Of a stretch of 64,000 bases of DNA, positions 34,280-44,878 are shown piece after piece; position 1 is the first letter of the stretch; each line of letters opens with the position of its first letter. Origin of the DNA: Erpobdella octoculata (taxonomy: Eukaryota; Annelida; Clitellata; Hirudinida; Erpobdellidae); NCBI GenBank assembly GCA_963978895.1, contig OZ022244.1, positions 22,103,492-22,167,491 of the forward strand, in the 5' to 3' direction. The position numbers and the translations under genes are program-made. The notes below the pieces were generated by a model. The model saw nothing but the letters and a program-made list of their open reading frames with translations, had not been told where the DNA came from and made no database searches.

Positions 34280-34747
34280 CAAATAATATTAAAATATAAA
34301 TATTAAAATTGAAAGTAATGTAGTAAATTGTTGTTATGCGAGATGCGAAGCGCATTATCTGGTCTTTATCATGACCATTGATAAGAACGATTGCAACTTG
34401 TTTTAGCAAATTCTTCATGTTCACAAGACAAAGGAAGAATCTATAAATGACGGAAAATTAGCAGTTGATAATTGATTGGGGTCTGCTCTGATGCGAGATG
34501 CAAAGCGTATTCGCTAGTCTGTTACCAGACAATTAAGTTGATTTGATTAGAACAATTGCCACTTGGAAAAGGAAGCATCGATAAATGACTGAAAATTAGC
34601 TGACCGACAACTAAAGCCGGTAATGTGATTGGCTAAGAGGTCTTTCACAAACAACTCGATTGTGGTATTTAAACCACAACCGCTTTTCCAGATGTTCACT
34701 TCTAATTTGCGATTTTTTGATATTATGGCAGCTAACAGATTGGCTAA
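34280..34747 (+). other. Merlin element 5' region (copy), with promoter-like sequence
   Basis: Nearly identical to 47455-47910, which precedes the Merlin transposase. It includes a GCGAGATGCGAAGCGCAT near-palindrome, GTGATTGGCTAAGAG (an inverted CCAAT box) at about 34625 and GTATTTAAACCACAACC (TATA-like) at about 34664. It ends at GATATTATGGCAGC, just inside the reading frame, then jumps to TFIIB text at 34748. Also acts as the seam of the duplicated block. Confidence 0.6.
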
Positions 34748-35060
34748 CAGCGTTAACAGATTGGTCGTTAAGTTTAAATCGTTCTTATTCAAGGACGATT
34801 CATACGATGGGGCAATCAGCAGACTCTGCTCAAAAATGGCACTATCAAAGAATGTGGCCTCACCTGCAAAACAAATTGCAGAGAAAGCGGATCAGATGTA
34901 TCTAGTGATGGGAAGAAGGCCATCGTCTGTGGTTGCCGCTTGCGTTCATATGGCGAGTCAATACCACACACCCAGACTGTCTTATAAAGAAGTATCAGAT
35001 GCCAGTGGAGTGGCAGGATCTACTCTTATCGCTGTGTGTAAACATTTAAAAAACGTGTGA
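34748..35060 (+). pseudogene. TFIIB-like fragment (second cyclin fold) fused after a Merlin start
   Basis: Contains only the end of repeat 1 and repeat 2 (SVNRLVVKFKSFLFK through AVCKHLKNV). The frame is open from 34629 and passes through Merlin 5' text into TFIIB text, giving a 143-codon chimeric frame that stops at the shared TGA. Joined at a repeated AACAGATTGG motif, which suggests microhomology-mediated joining. Confidence 0.7.
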
Positions 35061-35182
35061 CGTCGAATGAAGTAAAATGCTCGAGAGGCACGAGACAGGG
35101 CATTCCCAACTTTGGTTCTTTTACATCTATAAAATCTTATCTGATTGGTTTATTATTTCATATCGTTACGTTTTTTTGTCAG

Positions 35183-35449
35183 GACGATTCATACGATGGG
35201 GCAATCAGCAGACTCTGCTCAAAAATGGCACTATCAAAGAATGTGGCCTCACCTGCAAAACAAATTGCAGAGAAAGCGGATCAGATGTATCTAGTGATGG
35301 GAAGAAGGCCATCGTCTGTGGTTGCCGCTTGCGTTCATATGGCGAGTCAATACCACACACCCAGACTGTCTTATAAAGAAGTATCAGATGCCAGTGGAGT
35401 GGCAGGATCTACTCTTATCGCTGTGTGTAAACATTTAAAAAACGTGTGA
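35183..35449 (+). pseudogene. TFIIB-like fragment, internally deleted unit
   Basis: A duplicated unit in which the sequence jumps from the first intron-like acceptor (TTTTTTTGTCAG at 35182) straight to GACGATTCATACG in repeat 2. All of repeat 1 is gone. The frame from 35057 is open for 130 codons across the join. Ends at the same TGA and LINE junction as the other copies. Confidence 0.75.
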
Positions 35450-35624
35450 CGTCGAATGAAGTAAAATGCTCGAGAGGCACGAGACAGGGCATTCCCAACT
35501 TTGGTTCTTTTACATCTATAAAATCTTATCTGATTGGTTTATTATTTCATATCGTTACGTTTTTTTGTCAGGGTCGCTCTTATCTACGAGTAATAGTTTG
35601 TTTGTTTATTCCTTCAAATTACAG

Positions 35625-36326
35625 GGACCATCATCGTCATCGTTTTTGCCCACCGTGATATCTTATAAGAAGTTGGGGATGAAAATGGCAGTCAGCACAC
35701 AATGTGAGAACGACCTTGAAGGGTTGGAAGATTTCGCCGGTTATGGAACAAATGAAGAAAGTGGTCCAAATTTGAAGAAAAAAACGTTTTCAGCAATTTT
35801 GAAGATGATTGTTGAGCTGGGAGTAAGCATCGATCTGCCAAGGAAAATCATAAATGACGCTCAAAGTTATTTTAAGAAAATTTTGGAAACTAATATTCTG
35901 AAGTATTCTGTAAAAAAATCGGTATCAATAGCATTTCTGGTTGTCGCCAGTGAGCGACACAATACTCCCAGAACATTGACAAAACTATGCCAACTAACTT
36001 CAACTCCGAAAAAAAGCGTTAACAGATTGGTCGTTAAGTTTAAATCGTTCTTATTCAAGGACGATTCATACGATGGGGCAATCAGCAGACTCTGCTCAAA
36101 AATGGCACTATCAAAGAATGTGGCCTCACCTGCAAAACAAATTGCAGAGAAAGCGGATCAGATGTATCTAGTGATGGGAAGAAGGCCATCGTCTGTGGTT
36201 GCCGCTTGCGTTCATATGGCGAGTCAATACCACACACCCAGACTGTCTTATAAAGAAGTATCAGATGCCAGTGGAGTGGCAGGATCTACTCTTATCGCTG
36301 TGTGTAAACATTTAAAAAACGTGTGA
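35625..36326 (+). CDS. TFIIB-like exon, copy 3
   Basis: Equivalent to copy 2 shifted by exactly 2,902 bp, with one visible change (TCGTTTTTGCC for TCGTTGTTGCC, making Leu to Phe near its N-terminus). Both cyclin folds are intact and the 5' acceptor is present. Continues into the LINE RT catalytic text at 36327 just as copy 2 does. It marks the second unit of a 2.9-kb tandem duplication. Confidence 0.8.
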   Translation, partial: GPSSSSFLPTVISYKKLGMKMAVSTQCENDLEGLEDFAGYGTNEESGPNLKKKTFSAILKMIVELGVSIDLPRKIINDAQSYFKKILETNILKYSVKKSVSIAFLVVASERHNTPRTLTKLCQLTSTPKKSVNRLVVKFKSFLFKDDSYDGAISRLCSKMALSKNVASPAKQIAEKADQMYLVMGRRPSSVVAACVHMASQYHTPRLSYKEVSDASGVAGSTLIAVCKHLKNV

Positions 36327-37157
36327 CGTCGAATGAAGTAAAATGCTCGAGAGGCACGAGACAGGGCGACCCGATGTCAGGTTACATCTTTAATCTGGTA
36401 ATAGAAGAGGCTATGAATGCCCTTGACAGGAACGTCAGTGTCACAATGGATCGTGAACGAGTGAGCGTCATGGCTTACGCCGATGACACGGTACTGCTGG
36501 CTGGCTCCTCGCGGGGTCTACAAAAAAACCTACTCACGTTGGAGGAAAAACTGAATTGCACAGGACTGCAACTAAACACGTAAAAGTGTGCGGTGTTTGG
36601 TTTGGTCGGTGTAGGAAAGGACAAGTCGTGGTACCTGGACCAGATGTTAAACATAACAACAAGGGATGGGTCCTTGCTCCCAAGAATCTCGCTGCCTGAA
36701 GTATACAGATACCTTGGCATCAATGTCAGTCCAGTTGGAATCAAGTATCCTTCTGTCGAAAATTTGAAGACGATGATTCAGCACATCGACAAGGCCAGGC
36801 TGAAACCGTTTCAAAGAATGGCATTGCTAAATCAATATGCCATTCCGCGTCTGTTTCATTCGCTAATACTCTGAAAGTCCGATGAAGGTTCTTGGGAAAA
36901 TGGATGGTATGGTCCGGGACATAGTGAGGAAATGGCTAAAGCTGCCACACGACACTCAGACCGTTCTGATACACGCCCCAGTAAAATTAGGAGGGCTCGG
37001 TGTCCTGGAGTTACATTTAAAAATACCCATTCTAAGGGCAAAAAGGATGAAGAAGATGCTTACTAGCGATGACCCTTTAGTTCAGGAAATGGTAGCTAGT
37101 GAGTATTTTGCGAAGGCCACGGCTGCAGTTAAGAAGCAAGCCGGGTTTAGAACAATT
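36327..37157 (+). pseudogene. R2-like LINE family Y: RT catalytic and thumb region (copy 2)
   Basis: Duplicate of 33425-34255 with the same YADD, the same stops and only a C/T difference near 36972 (TACACGCCCC). At 37153-37160 the text jumps by TAGAACA microhomology to the Merlin 5' region, deleting about 300 bp relative to the first unit. Confidence 0.8.
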
Positions 37158-37515
37158 GCCACTTGGAAAAGGAAGCATCGATAAATGACTGAAAATTAGC
37201 TGACCGACAACTAAAGCCGGTAATGTGATTGGCTAAGAGGTCTTTCACAAACAACTCGATTGTGGTATTTAAACCACAACCGCTTTTCCAGATGTTCACT
37301 TCTAATTTGCGATTTTTTGATATTATGGCGGCTATCGTATATATCCTAGCGTTTCAGGCATTTTCTCAATGCAGTTAAACGCCGATGTGCTCAAAATTGA
37401 AGATGCAGTGACGTGGGCAATGAGGCATGGCTTATTAGCAAGAAGTAGAGCTTGTCATCGTTGCCAAACTGCGATGGTTTTGGTGCCGAGAAGTGACATA
37501 TCCAGCTTAATGGTC
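37158..37515 (+). pseudogene. Merlin 5' region and transposase N-terminus (copy)
   Basis: Same as 47726-48078 on the basis of the CCAAT/TATA-like stretch and the frame LNADVLKIEDAVTWAMRHGL, then RACHRCQTAMVLVPRSDIS, including the Cys pair of the IS1016/Merlin N-terminal zinc finger. After SDIS the sequence leaves Merlin and enters TFIIB text, so the catalytic domain is absent. Confidence 0.7.
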
Positions 37516-37680
37516 TGGAGTTATTTAAAAAAGAGTATGCAAACAAATAGCCTGAAGTTCTATTACAAAAATTCCATAGCAATTGCATTTCTGGTTGTCG
37601 CCAGCGAGCGGAACAACATTCCGAGAACTTTGAAAAAATTGTGCGAAATGACTTCAACTTCAAAGAAAAGCGTAACCAAT
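37516..37680 (+). pseudogene. TFIIB-like repeat-1 fragment fused to the Merlin N-terminus
   Basis: Reads YLKKSMQTNSLKFYYKNSI, AIAFLVVASERNNIPRTLKK, LCEMTSTSKKSVTN. It belongs to the same family as the 24.8-30 kb array but is more diverged (for example FYYKNSIAIAF instead of FFVKNSISIAC), and so probably reflects the pre-amplification state. The frame continues from the Merlin ORF without a stop for 161 codons (37369-37854). Confidence 0.7.
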
Positions 37681-37699
37681 ATCACTATGGTGAAGCTAT

Positions 37700-39180
37700 G
37701 CTACACACACCTAATAGAACATCTGGCTAGTCACTCTCTAGAAAACAGCATTCTTTCAGGGTTTACAACAGAGGTAAATAAAATCTTATATGCTGATATT
37801 TTCTCAAACCATGATAGGTATAACACAAGCATTTATTTTTATTTTAGAGTGTAAGGGGGGGGGCTGTTCACAAAAGCCACAGCATTTAGGACTATTTGCG
37901 CAATCAAATAATCTGCCACAAATTATTTGTGGACAACAAAGTGGTTTCTTGTTCAATATGTCTTCAAAATAGAAAGTATCTTCATTTGATATACTATATA
38001 ATCTAAAACTACTAAATTAACAATAGAAAAACTTTATTGAATTCTAAAACTGGCGAAGCACAAATGCAATTGGATATTTCTGCAGCTAATTCCACAACAA
38101 GTGAGAAGTCATTTGAGCAAAACAACGAAATGATATTGAAGAAAATTATCTGACAACAAGTGTCATCAGTTTCCTACTGAGACGTGGGTGCCTTCCATAG
38201 ATTACTCCTGGCCACGTAGCGTTCGGAAATCAAAAGACAATCAAGTGAGTGTAAAATGTTTTCAATGCATTTTTAAAAATGTCATTACCATTTCATAATT
38301 TTTCAAGTTTTCTAATTTTAAAAATTGCTGAGCAGGAAAAATGTTTTCTTAGACATGATCATCTGCAGTCTTATGGAACATTTTAAACATATTCTGAAGC
38401 TGAAGTAGTAGTCTGGTAGATTTAGCTTTTGGTTCGGAAATTTTAATAGACAAGCTAAAAAGTACATTAAACTATAGTATTTGTTATAACTAAGAGCTGG
38501 AAAGAGATACCAGACACAGATCGGTCTCTAAAAAAAGTTATTAGCAGAAGAAGTTGCTCAAAACTCGCGAAGCTGTTTATTAACGCCAACCAATCAGAAG
38601 CCAGCTTTTACTAATTCTGCGTAAAAAGTGACGCTTAATTTACAAATTATCTGCACGAAATTTAAACTTCTTACGCTCAAATGCTCATAAAACAGTTTAG
38701 TTATTTATTTCAATATTTTTTTAACGAAACTTTTATTTTCCGTTTGCTTATGGAGCTGCTCGAAGAATTTTGTTCATTATCAAATGCTGTAACTAGTTCA
38801 ACTCCTCTGTCTAAATGATTATGTACTCAACAAGTCTACGTTTTCGAAATTCTCCATTACTTAATAAGCAATGCAATCTGAAAACACAACCTATTTGACA
38901 ATAGCTGAAATGGGTGTCGGTTATGGGAATGTTCCACTTTTTAAAGGAAGACCATGCTCAAACATCTTAAAGACAAGAAATTTATCAAACACTGGTTTAT
39001 AGAACATGCTAGAAACCCTAATTTCAGCAATTGCTTAACTTTGTATATACTACAAGCCCTGAAAATTTCAGGAAGATCTGAGATGGTGTGGTGAACAATT
39101 GTCAAAATGCTGGTTGAGTTGATATGGAATGACCCACAAGACTGTAAGTATAATATTTGTTATTGGTATACTTTTTAAAC
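37700..39180. other. No recognisable gene
   Basis: AT-rich. A short conserved-looking text (TETWVPSIDYSWPRSVRKSK followed by GTGAGT at about 38245) could be an exon of a hAT- or ZMYM-like gene, but there is too little to assign it. Confidence 0.4.
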
Positions 39181-39370
39181 TATCAGACTGAAAGATGGCA
39201 AATGAAGTGGAAATCAATCCCTTTGCCTTCCCGTCCATCTAATGCTATTGATGCATTGGCAGAGCGTGATTCTAACTTTTTCCATCAATTGCCACTATTT
39301 TACAAATTCTGGCAATCTTGCCGATTTCATCCGCAACGGCAGAAAGGTCTTTAAGCTATTTGTAGTCAGT
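39180..39370 (+). pseudogene. hAT transposase C-terminal dimerisation relic
   Basis: Frame 1 gives TERWQMKWKS and PSRPSNAIDALAERDSNFFH; after a frameshift the next frame gives LQILAILPISSATAERSLS. W-x-x-W, then LxxLxILPxSxATAERSFS, is the hallmark of the dimerisation region of many animal hAT transposases. No catalytic part nearby. Dead. Confidence 0.65.
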
Positions 39371-39518
39371 TCTAGAAAACAAAAAAGGGAGCATGAGCCT
39401 GAAATTCAGAGTCTGGTTGTTATGAAGCAGAAACAGGCTGTAGATGATGACTAGGCAAGCATCCAACCTGGTCCGAAGCAAGCTTAAAAAACTTTTATGA
39501 GTATATTGCATATAATTA

Positions 39519-39784
39519 CCGTATTTTTTCGCATATAGCGCGCGTACGCAGATAACACGCCCCCACAGATAACGCGCATTTGTATAAAAGTTTGGTATAC
39601 CGCGCACACGAATATAACGCGCATATGTATGTAAATTCTGGTATAACGCACACGCACATAACGCGCTAAAGGGTCCATGCTATGTAAAACCGCATATAAC
39701 GCGCACACGCATATAACGCGCCTTTAGGAGAGCGCGGTATGTAAAAACGCATATAACGCGCGCGTTATATGCGAAAAAATACGG
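39519..39784. mobile_element. TA-flanked MITE with CpG-rich terminal inverted repeats
   Basis: Left end CCGTATTTTTTCGCATATAG (39519 on) is matched by the reverse complement at the right end (CGCGCGTTATATGCGAAAA then AATACGG, to 39784). Both ends are flanked by TA, as in Tc1/mariner-type insertions. The 266-bp interior is built of repeated ATAACGCGC and CGCATATAACGCGC motifs in both orientations. No coding capacity. Confidence 0.85.
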
Positions 39785-39787
39785 TAA

Positions 39788-41560
39788 GTAAGTATTGTAA
39801 AAAGACTAGAAGCTTTTTTCTACATCTGTGTTAGTTTGGTATGAAAACTTTAGAATTAGGTCTTCTAGTACACTCTTACTTATCATCAAGTCGAACGAGG
39901 ACTCATTTAAAGGATTGTTAGAAAGCGACAGAGGCAGGCTTCTGATTTGTGACGCTCCATTGTGACTAAAGGGCATCATTTTGTGATACTGTCCTGGGTT
40001 TATCGATGTAGACTTCCTACAGATTATTGGAGCAACAAGAGTGGGACAGACCACACCAATGCTATTTGTATAAATAATAAACCAGGGTGTGAATAATGGA
40101 TTACAATACATAAGAAATAAATTTTACTTGCATTTGAAAATACTTACCACAGTACATAATTTGATTATGTATTAATTGACATTCTAATTTTTCTGTTGGC
40201 ATCAGGTTTTCTAAGTCTGACAAAGTTGATGTTTGGGAAGAAAACTTCCGTGATATGATATTCAAACCATCACTTACATCACACAAAAGTTCAACAGCAA
40301 AACTTTAACCCTGAACCTACTAAAAGTTTAGCAGCATATAGATTGCAAAAGGACTTTTCTCATAGTGAATAAAACTCTACAGTTCATACCTACAATCAAA
40401 GAAGTCTGAGACTACAAATAGAAATAGCTTTGAATGAACTGAAAAGTTTTAGTTTCTTCACTGCAAAATCACATTATCATTTTGCAAGACTTACATTTTT
40501 ATTAATCAAAAATGTGTAATGTGTTTCAACAATTTATTCACATTGAAAACCTTGCGATGAACATTTAAGCAATTAACTTGTGCCGGCCATTTTTTTATAT
40601 GTTGAGTCAAAGTTCTCGTTAAATAATCATTCATGTTCAATTACCTCTTCAAAGTGTGGCAGTGGTTTAATTATCAATTTTAATTATTAATTTTAATTAT
40701 TTCTAAACTGTAAATGAGAAGTTTATTTGATAAGAAAGTATGATTGAAGTAGACATGTGTTTATTTATTATTATTATTATAAATTTATAATAATAATTAT
40801 TATTAAATTGAGATGTTCAAATTCTTCAGCAGTCGATTCATACAGTTCGTGTCAAACTATTCATAAGTTGGTTAACAAGGATCAATATACATTTCATGTC
40901 GTAGTCCATCAGTCAGATCTAGTCAATAAAACACAATGTAATTAATCATCATTCGGTAATTATACATACAATTGATACAATTCACAAAAAATTGAGCTAT
41001 ATGTAATTTCAAACTCAGTTCAGCCCTAGCCAAGTTCAATAAAACTGTGAACAAAACGTTTGCAAAAATTGTGAAATAAAAAATTAAAATTGTATAAAAC
41101 AAAAGTGTATTTAATTGTGACAATTTGTCTTGTTTATGGGCATAGAACCGCAATAAGTAGTTGTTATTTCATGAATTCAAAACTAGAAGTTCAACCAAAA
41201 TGAGCTAAGGAAGCATACAAACAGGAATATTTCTCTACATCCCAACAGTGTATTACTAATAAAGCATCTATCTCAAAAACTAGCCAAAACAAACAAGGTT
41301 TTGCTGAAATGATGTCCTCGATATTCGACTGGAGTCAAACTAGCAGGCATTAGTAACATGTGCGGTAGAATGCATGTCAAGCTAGCAGGTGCTCAAATAT
41401 TTTTAAAATAAAATAGTATTGGTATTTATAAAGCAACTCAAAATAACTACGTCCCATCAATATTTATTATGAAAACCTCAATAGTCAATAGTTTGTCAAA
41501 AACCACTTTTTAATTTTTCTATATTTAAAGAAAATGACCAGTAACATGGACTTTAGAGTC
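39788..41560. other. No recognisable gene
   Basis: AT-rich with a (TTA)n/(TAA)n tract near 40757-40806. Short open frames on the minus strand (39806-40286) have no recognised motif. Confidence 0.5.
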
Positions 41561-41585
41561 GTCCATTGCCAGCAATGAAGAAGTT

Positions 41586-41978
41586 ATGTTTGCCGGCTGT
41601 AAATTGCTAGTGTTTTTGTATGGCGGAAGTGCTGCAGATTCGCTCAACCATCTGCGCTATTCCACCTACATGCATACCACTGCTACTAGTACTCAGCTAC
41701 CACGGCCGGAACGACTACCACCTACTGAAAATGCTGCCAAATTCCATATTTACAGAGTGCATATACAAGTTCTGCACTGGAAATCACCCTCGACCACAAA
41801 TTTTAATCCACAGGATTGGGGGTGGAAACTGCCCGAAGGGAAGTTTATTCCAGTAGCAACGGACATCGACGTTGCACCTGCTGATATTTTGAAGGTGGTA
41901 TGTTGTAAATGCACTGCTGATGCAAGGAAACCATGTGGAACTCGAGCCTGTACTTGTAGGAAGTATGGATTGTCTTGA
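41586..41978 (+). pseudogene. CXC (tesmin/TSO1-like) domain gene fragment
   Basis: The open frame includes AKFHIYRVHIQVLHWKS, FNPQDWGWKLPEGKFIPVAT, APADILKVVCCKC and RACTCRKYGLS. A W-G-W block followed by LLKxxxCxC and CxCRKxGLxC occurs in a family of uncharacterised, multi-copy invertebrate proteins that carry a cysteine-rich CXC motif; the role is not established. The C-terminal cysteines that should follow KYGLSC are missing because R2-like LINE sequence begins at about 41975. Confidence 0.55.
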
Positions 41979-43048
41979 ACGGACTACGGTCCCCTGGCGG
42001 AACCAGTACCTTGGCGTTGGTAAGAGAGCTTGAGGGTGGCCAGCAATTTTATGGCCACCGGACTAACACTGTGTGCACGGAGGGGATAATCCTCAAAGGG
42101 TTACAAGCAAATATGACAGAACGACCAAAAAAGATAACTAAAATCCCTGTCGAAAATACTCGGCAGGGTGATGCTGGACCCGGTGGAGGGGCTGTTGGCA
42201 CTTGCCCCGGCGGATTGGAAAGGTTTACGAGAAGCAGATCAAGAGCCCTAGCCGTTCAGACAGGGTTGATCGCAGTGGAGCCAGTAGTTGAAGTGGTAGA
42301 AGATGTGGATCCGGTCTTTAAAGTACCGATGATGGATGTCGTTGTAGGAGAGGTGGACCCAAGACTGAAGTGCGACGAGTGTGGTAGTCGCTGCAAAGGG
42401 AGGGCGGCCCTGATGTCTCACAAAAGGTTCAAGCATGCGAAGGTTTCAAGGTCCGTAGAAGATTGCCCGAGTGTGTCGGAGGTGTGTGTGATGGTGGCAA
42501 CGATGGGAACTCAAAATCAGCTGCCTGCTCGGGCTGGGTTGGCTGGTTCGCTGCCGGGCGTTGTCGACCCTCGGGAACTGAGTACTGGAGGAAGCGGCGT
42601 CCCGGCGTGCGACAGCGTGCCCTGTCCCCAGATGGAGCTGCCTGGTAGCACGTGTCACTTGTGTCAGAAGCTGTTCAAGAACAGCGCTGGCGTGTCGCAG
42701 CATTGCAGGACGGCCCACGGTGAGAAGTATCACAAAGCTAGGCAAGCAAGTGACTCCCGTTACAAGATCCAGTGGACGAAGGAGCCGATGGCTCTGGTTG
42801 CCGGAAAAGAGGCGGAGCTCCGGATGCTAGGTGAACTGTTCCCGAGGAAACTGCTAGCCGAAACGTTGATGCTGACGATCGATCAGGTCAAAGGGATACG
42901 GAAAAAGCCCGAGTACCAGGCTTTGGTGGATACGTATCTGCAGAAGGCGACGCATGTGATCCCGGAGTCACCTAGAACGGAGGAGGAGGAGAGCGGATGG
43001 TTTGCTGACCAAAGTTGCGATGAAGAACTGTCCCAAAGGAAAATTTGA
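41975..43048 (+). pseudogene. Family X LINE N-terminal zinc-finger region
   Basis: A frame of 357 codons. Two C2H2 fingers are clear: CDECGSRCKGRAALMSHKRFKH (residue about 128) and CHLCQKLFKNSAGVSQHCRTAH (about residue 230). Then follows a Myb-like or helical region with LGELFPRKLLAETLMLTIDQ and GIRKKPEY. N-terminal C2H2 plus Myb modules bind target DNA in R2-type elements. The true start is unclear (first in-frame ATG of good length is near 42113). A frameshift at about 43030 passes to the frame with NRAEINRMLESQAEKLVQVP and NYYLAQEGLRKDF. Confidence 0.75.
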
Positions 43049-44865
43049 CTGGGGACGCGAAGAGCTGGAGTCCGTGGGTGAATTGTTGTCTCATGGACCA
43101 GTGGTAAACCGAGCCGAAATCAACAGAATGTTAGAAAGTCAAGCTGAAAAACTGGTTCAGGTGCCGGTGAAGGTGGAGAGGAAAACTGATCGAAAGGACC
43201 GTGTTGGTGGTAGGCAAGGTCGACGTAAGTCTGTGCGGGCAATGGAAAAGTCCAAGAACTATTATCTTGCTCAGGAGGGTTTGCGAAAGGACTTCTAAAA
43301 AACGAGTCAGCTTATCATCGATGGCAAACTTATGGGCGGAAAGGCGTCGGGTGTCTCAGCAAGCCAAATGTTTGACACGTGGTCTGAAGTCTTTGAAACG
43401 GGCAGTGTCGCTGATGACAGGCCAGTGCAGCACGAGCGTCCAGAATGCTGGAGTCTGCTCTCGACGGTGTCTGAAGCCAAGGTTGAGGTTGCTCTGAAGA
43501 CGACAGCAGACAACACGGCGGGTCCCGATGGTGTGACTCTGGGCCATCTAAGGAAGATTGGGCCCCAGGCACTGGTGATCATGTTTAGCATATATATGTT
43601 GGCTGAAAGATTACCAGATGCCTTGGCTAAAGCGAGAACATCTTCATTCCGAAGAATCAAGACCCGAAGGATCTGGGTGATTATCGCCCCATCACTATCA
43701 TCACTATGACCCGGCTATACCACCAGATTCTGGCAAAGAGAATGACTAAGGTCATTCCCCTCAATGTGAGACAGAAGGGGTTTGTGCCGAGAGATGGATG
43801 TGCGGAGAATATCTTTTTAATCTCCAACACGATTCGGAAGTCGAAGAGGGAATTCAACAGCTTGTACCTGGCATTTGTAGATGTGAGAAAAGCCTTTGAC
43901 AGTGTCTCGCATGCGTCAGTTAAAAGAGCACTGTCAAGAAGTGGGATACCAGGCCCGTTGATACGCTATATCGAGAGCTGTTACAGGAGAGGAGTTACCT
44001 CACTTACTTACAGCGGTCAGACGTCAAGGGAAATCGTTTGTGGTCGCGGCAAGAGACAAGGAGACCCAATGTCGGGATACCTGTTCAACTTGGTGATTGA
44101 TGAGGCCATGGCAGCTCTGGACTCGAACATCGGAATCACGGTCGGGGAACAAAAACTTAGCATTATGGCATAAGCGGATGATGTAGTGCTCTTTGCCGAG
44201 TCTGTTAAGGGCCTACAGAGGAATCTGCTGAAACTGTCCAAAGACACGTCCGTGGCCTTCATGCACGCGCCGGTGAGACTGGGTGGCCTTGCGGTCCCGG
44301 AGTTACGCGTGAGAGTTCCAGCGTTGAAACTGAAAAGACTGCTGAAGATGGTTGCCAGTGATGACCCACTAATGAAGGAAGTGGTGAAGTCCGAGTGGTT
44401 TGGAAAAGTATCGATAGCTCTGGGAAAGCAGACCAAGATTAGAGGATCGACCATCTCGGACAAGGGACAAGCCGAAGCGTTGTACGAAGTACGAAGAATG
44501 TTTGAACGAGAGGAGGGACACAAGAGGGCTCTCAGAAACTGCAGGCTGCCCAAGACCATGTAAATGGACCGTGGCTCGTAACCCAGGAATGACAGCTGGT
44601 GATTACGTTAAAGCGATACATGATACAATGTTCTCCACACAAAAGTTCGGAATGCTCCAGGTAGAGATAAAAGTGACATAATGTATAGACACGGGTGTGA
44701 TAGACCCGAATCGCTTGTCCACAGCTTGCAGGGATGTGATACGACTCATAACCTTAGAATAAAGAGACACGACCGAATCTGTACCAAGCTAGCAGAAACG
44801 GCTCAAAAGAAGGGTTGGTGTGTAACGGAAGAGCCAGTGATTAACCGATCAAAAGAAGCTGATCC
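41975..44865 (+). mobile_element. R2-like (RLE-type) LINE 'family X', internally decayed
   Basis: Begins directly after the CXC fragment with CTTGAACGGACTACGGTCCC, a G+C-richer 5' leader unlike its surroundings, followed by zinc-finger, RT and C-terminal zinc-knuckle regions in order. The extreme C-terminal RLE catalytic motif (P-D ... D/E) is not seen: at about 44860 the text passes into family Y and then a hAT left end. Differs from family Y by roughly half of its residues. Confidence 0.8.
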
Positions 44866-44878
44866 GGAAAATTATTGA
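43250..44878 (+). pseudogene. Family X LINE reverse transcriptase and C-terminus (disabled)
   Basis: Blocks: IDGKLMGGKASGVSASQMFD, NTAGPDGVTLGHLRKIGPQ, a frameshift near 43640, then DYRPITI, RQKGFVPRDGCAENIFLIS, FVDVRKAFDSVSHASVKRAL, GKRQGDPMSGYLFNLVIDEA. In the catalytic box the Tyr codon of YADD is TAA (44171-44173), leaving ADDVVLFAES. An in-frame deletion follows (VKGLQRNLLKLSKDTS to VAFMHAPVRLGGLAVPEL). After 44563 there are several stops, and the C-terminal knuckle YRHGCDRPESLVHSLQGC with H about ten residues later is retained in 44681-44878. Inactive. Confidence 0.85.

Noticed and set aside
42446..42745. Minus-strand frame opposite the C2H2 region of LINE family X
   Set aside because: Shadow frame; the plus strand carries clear zinc fingers.
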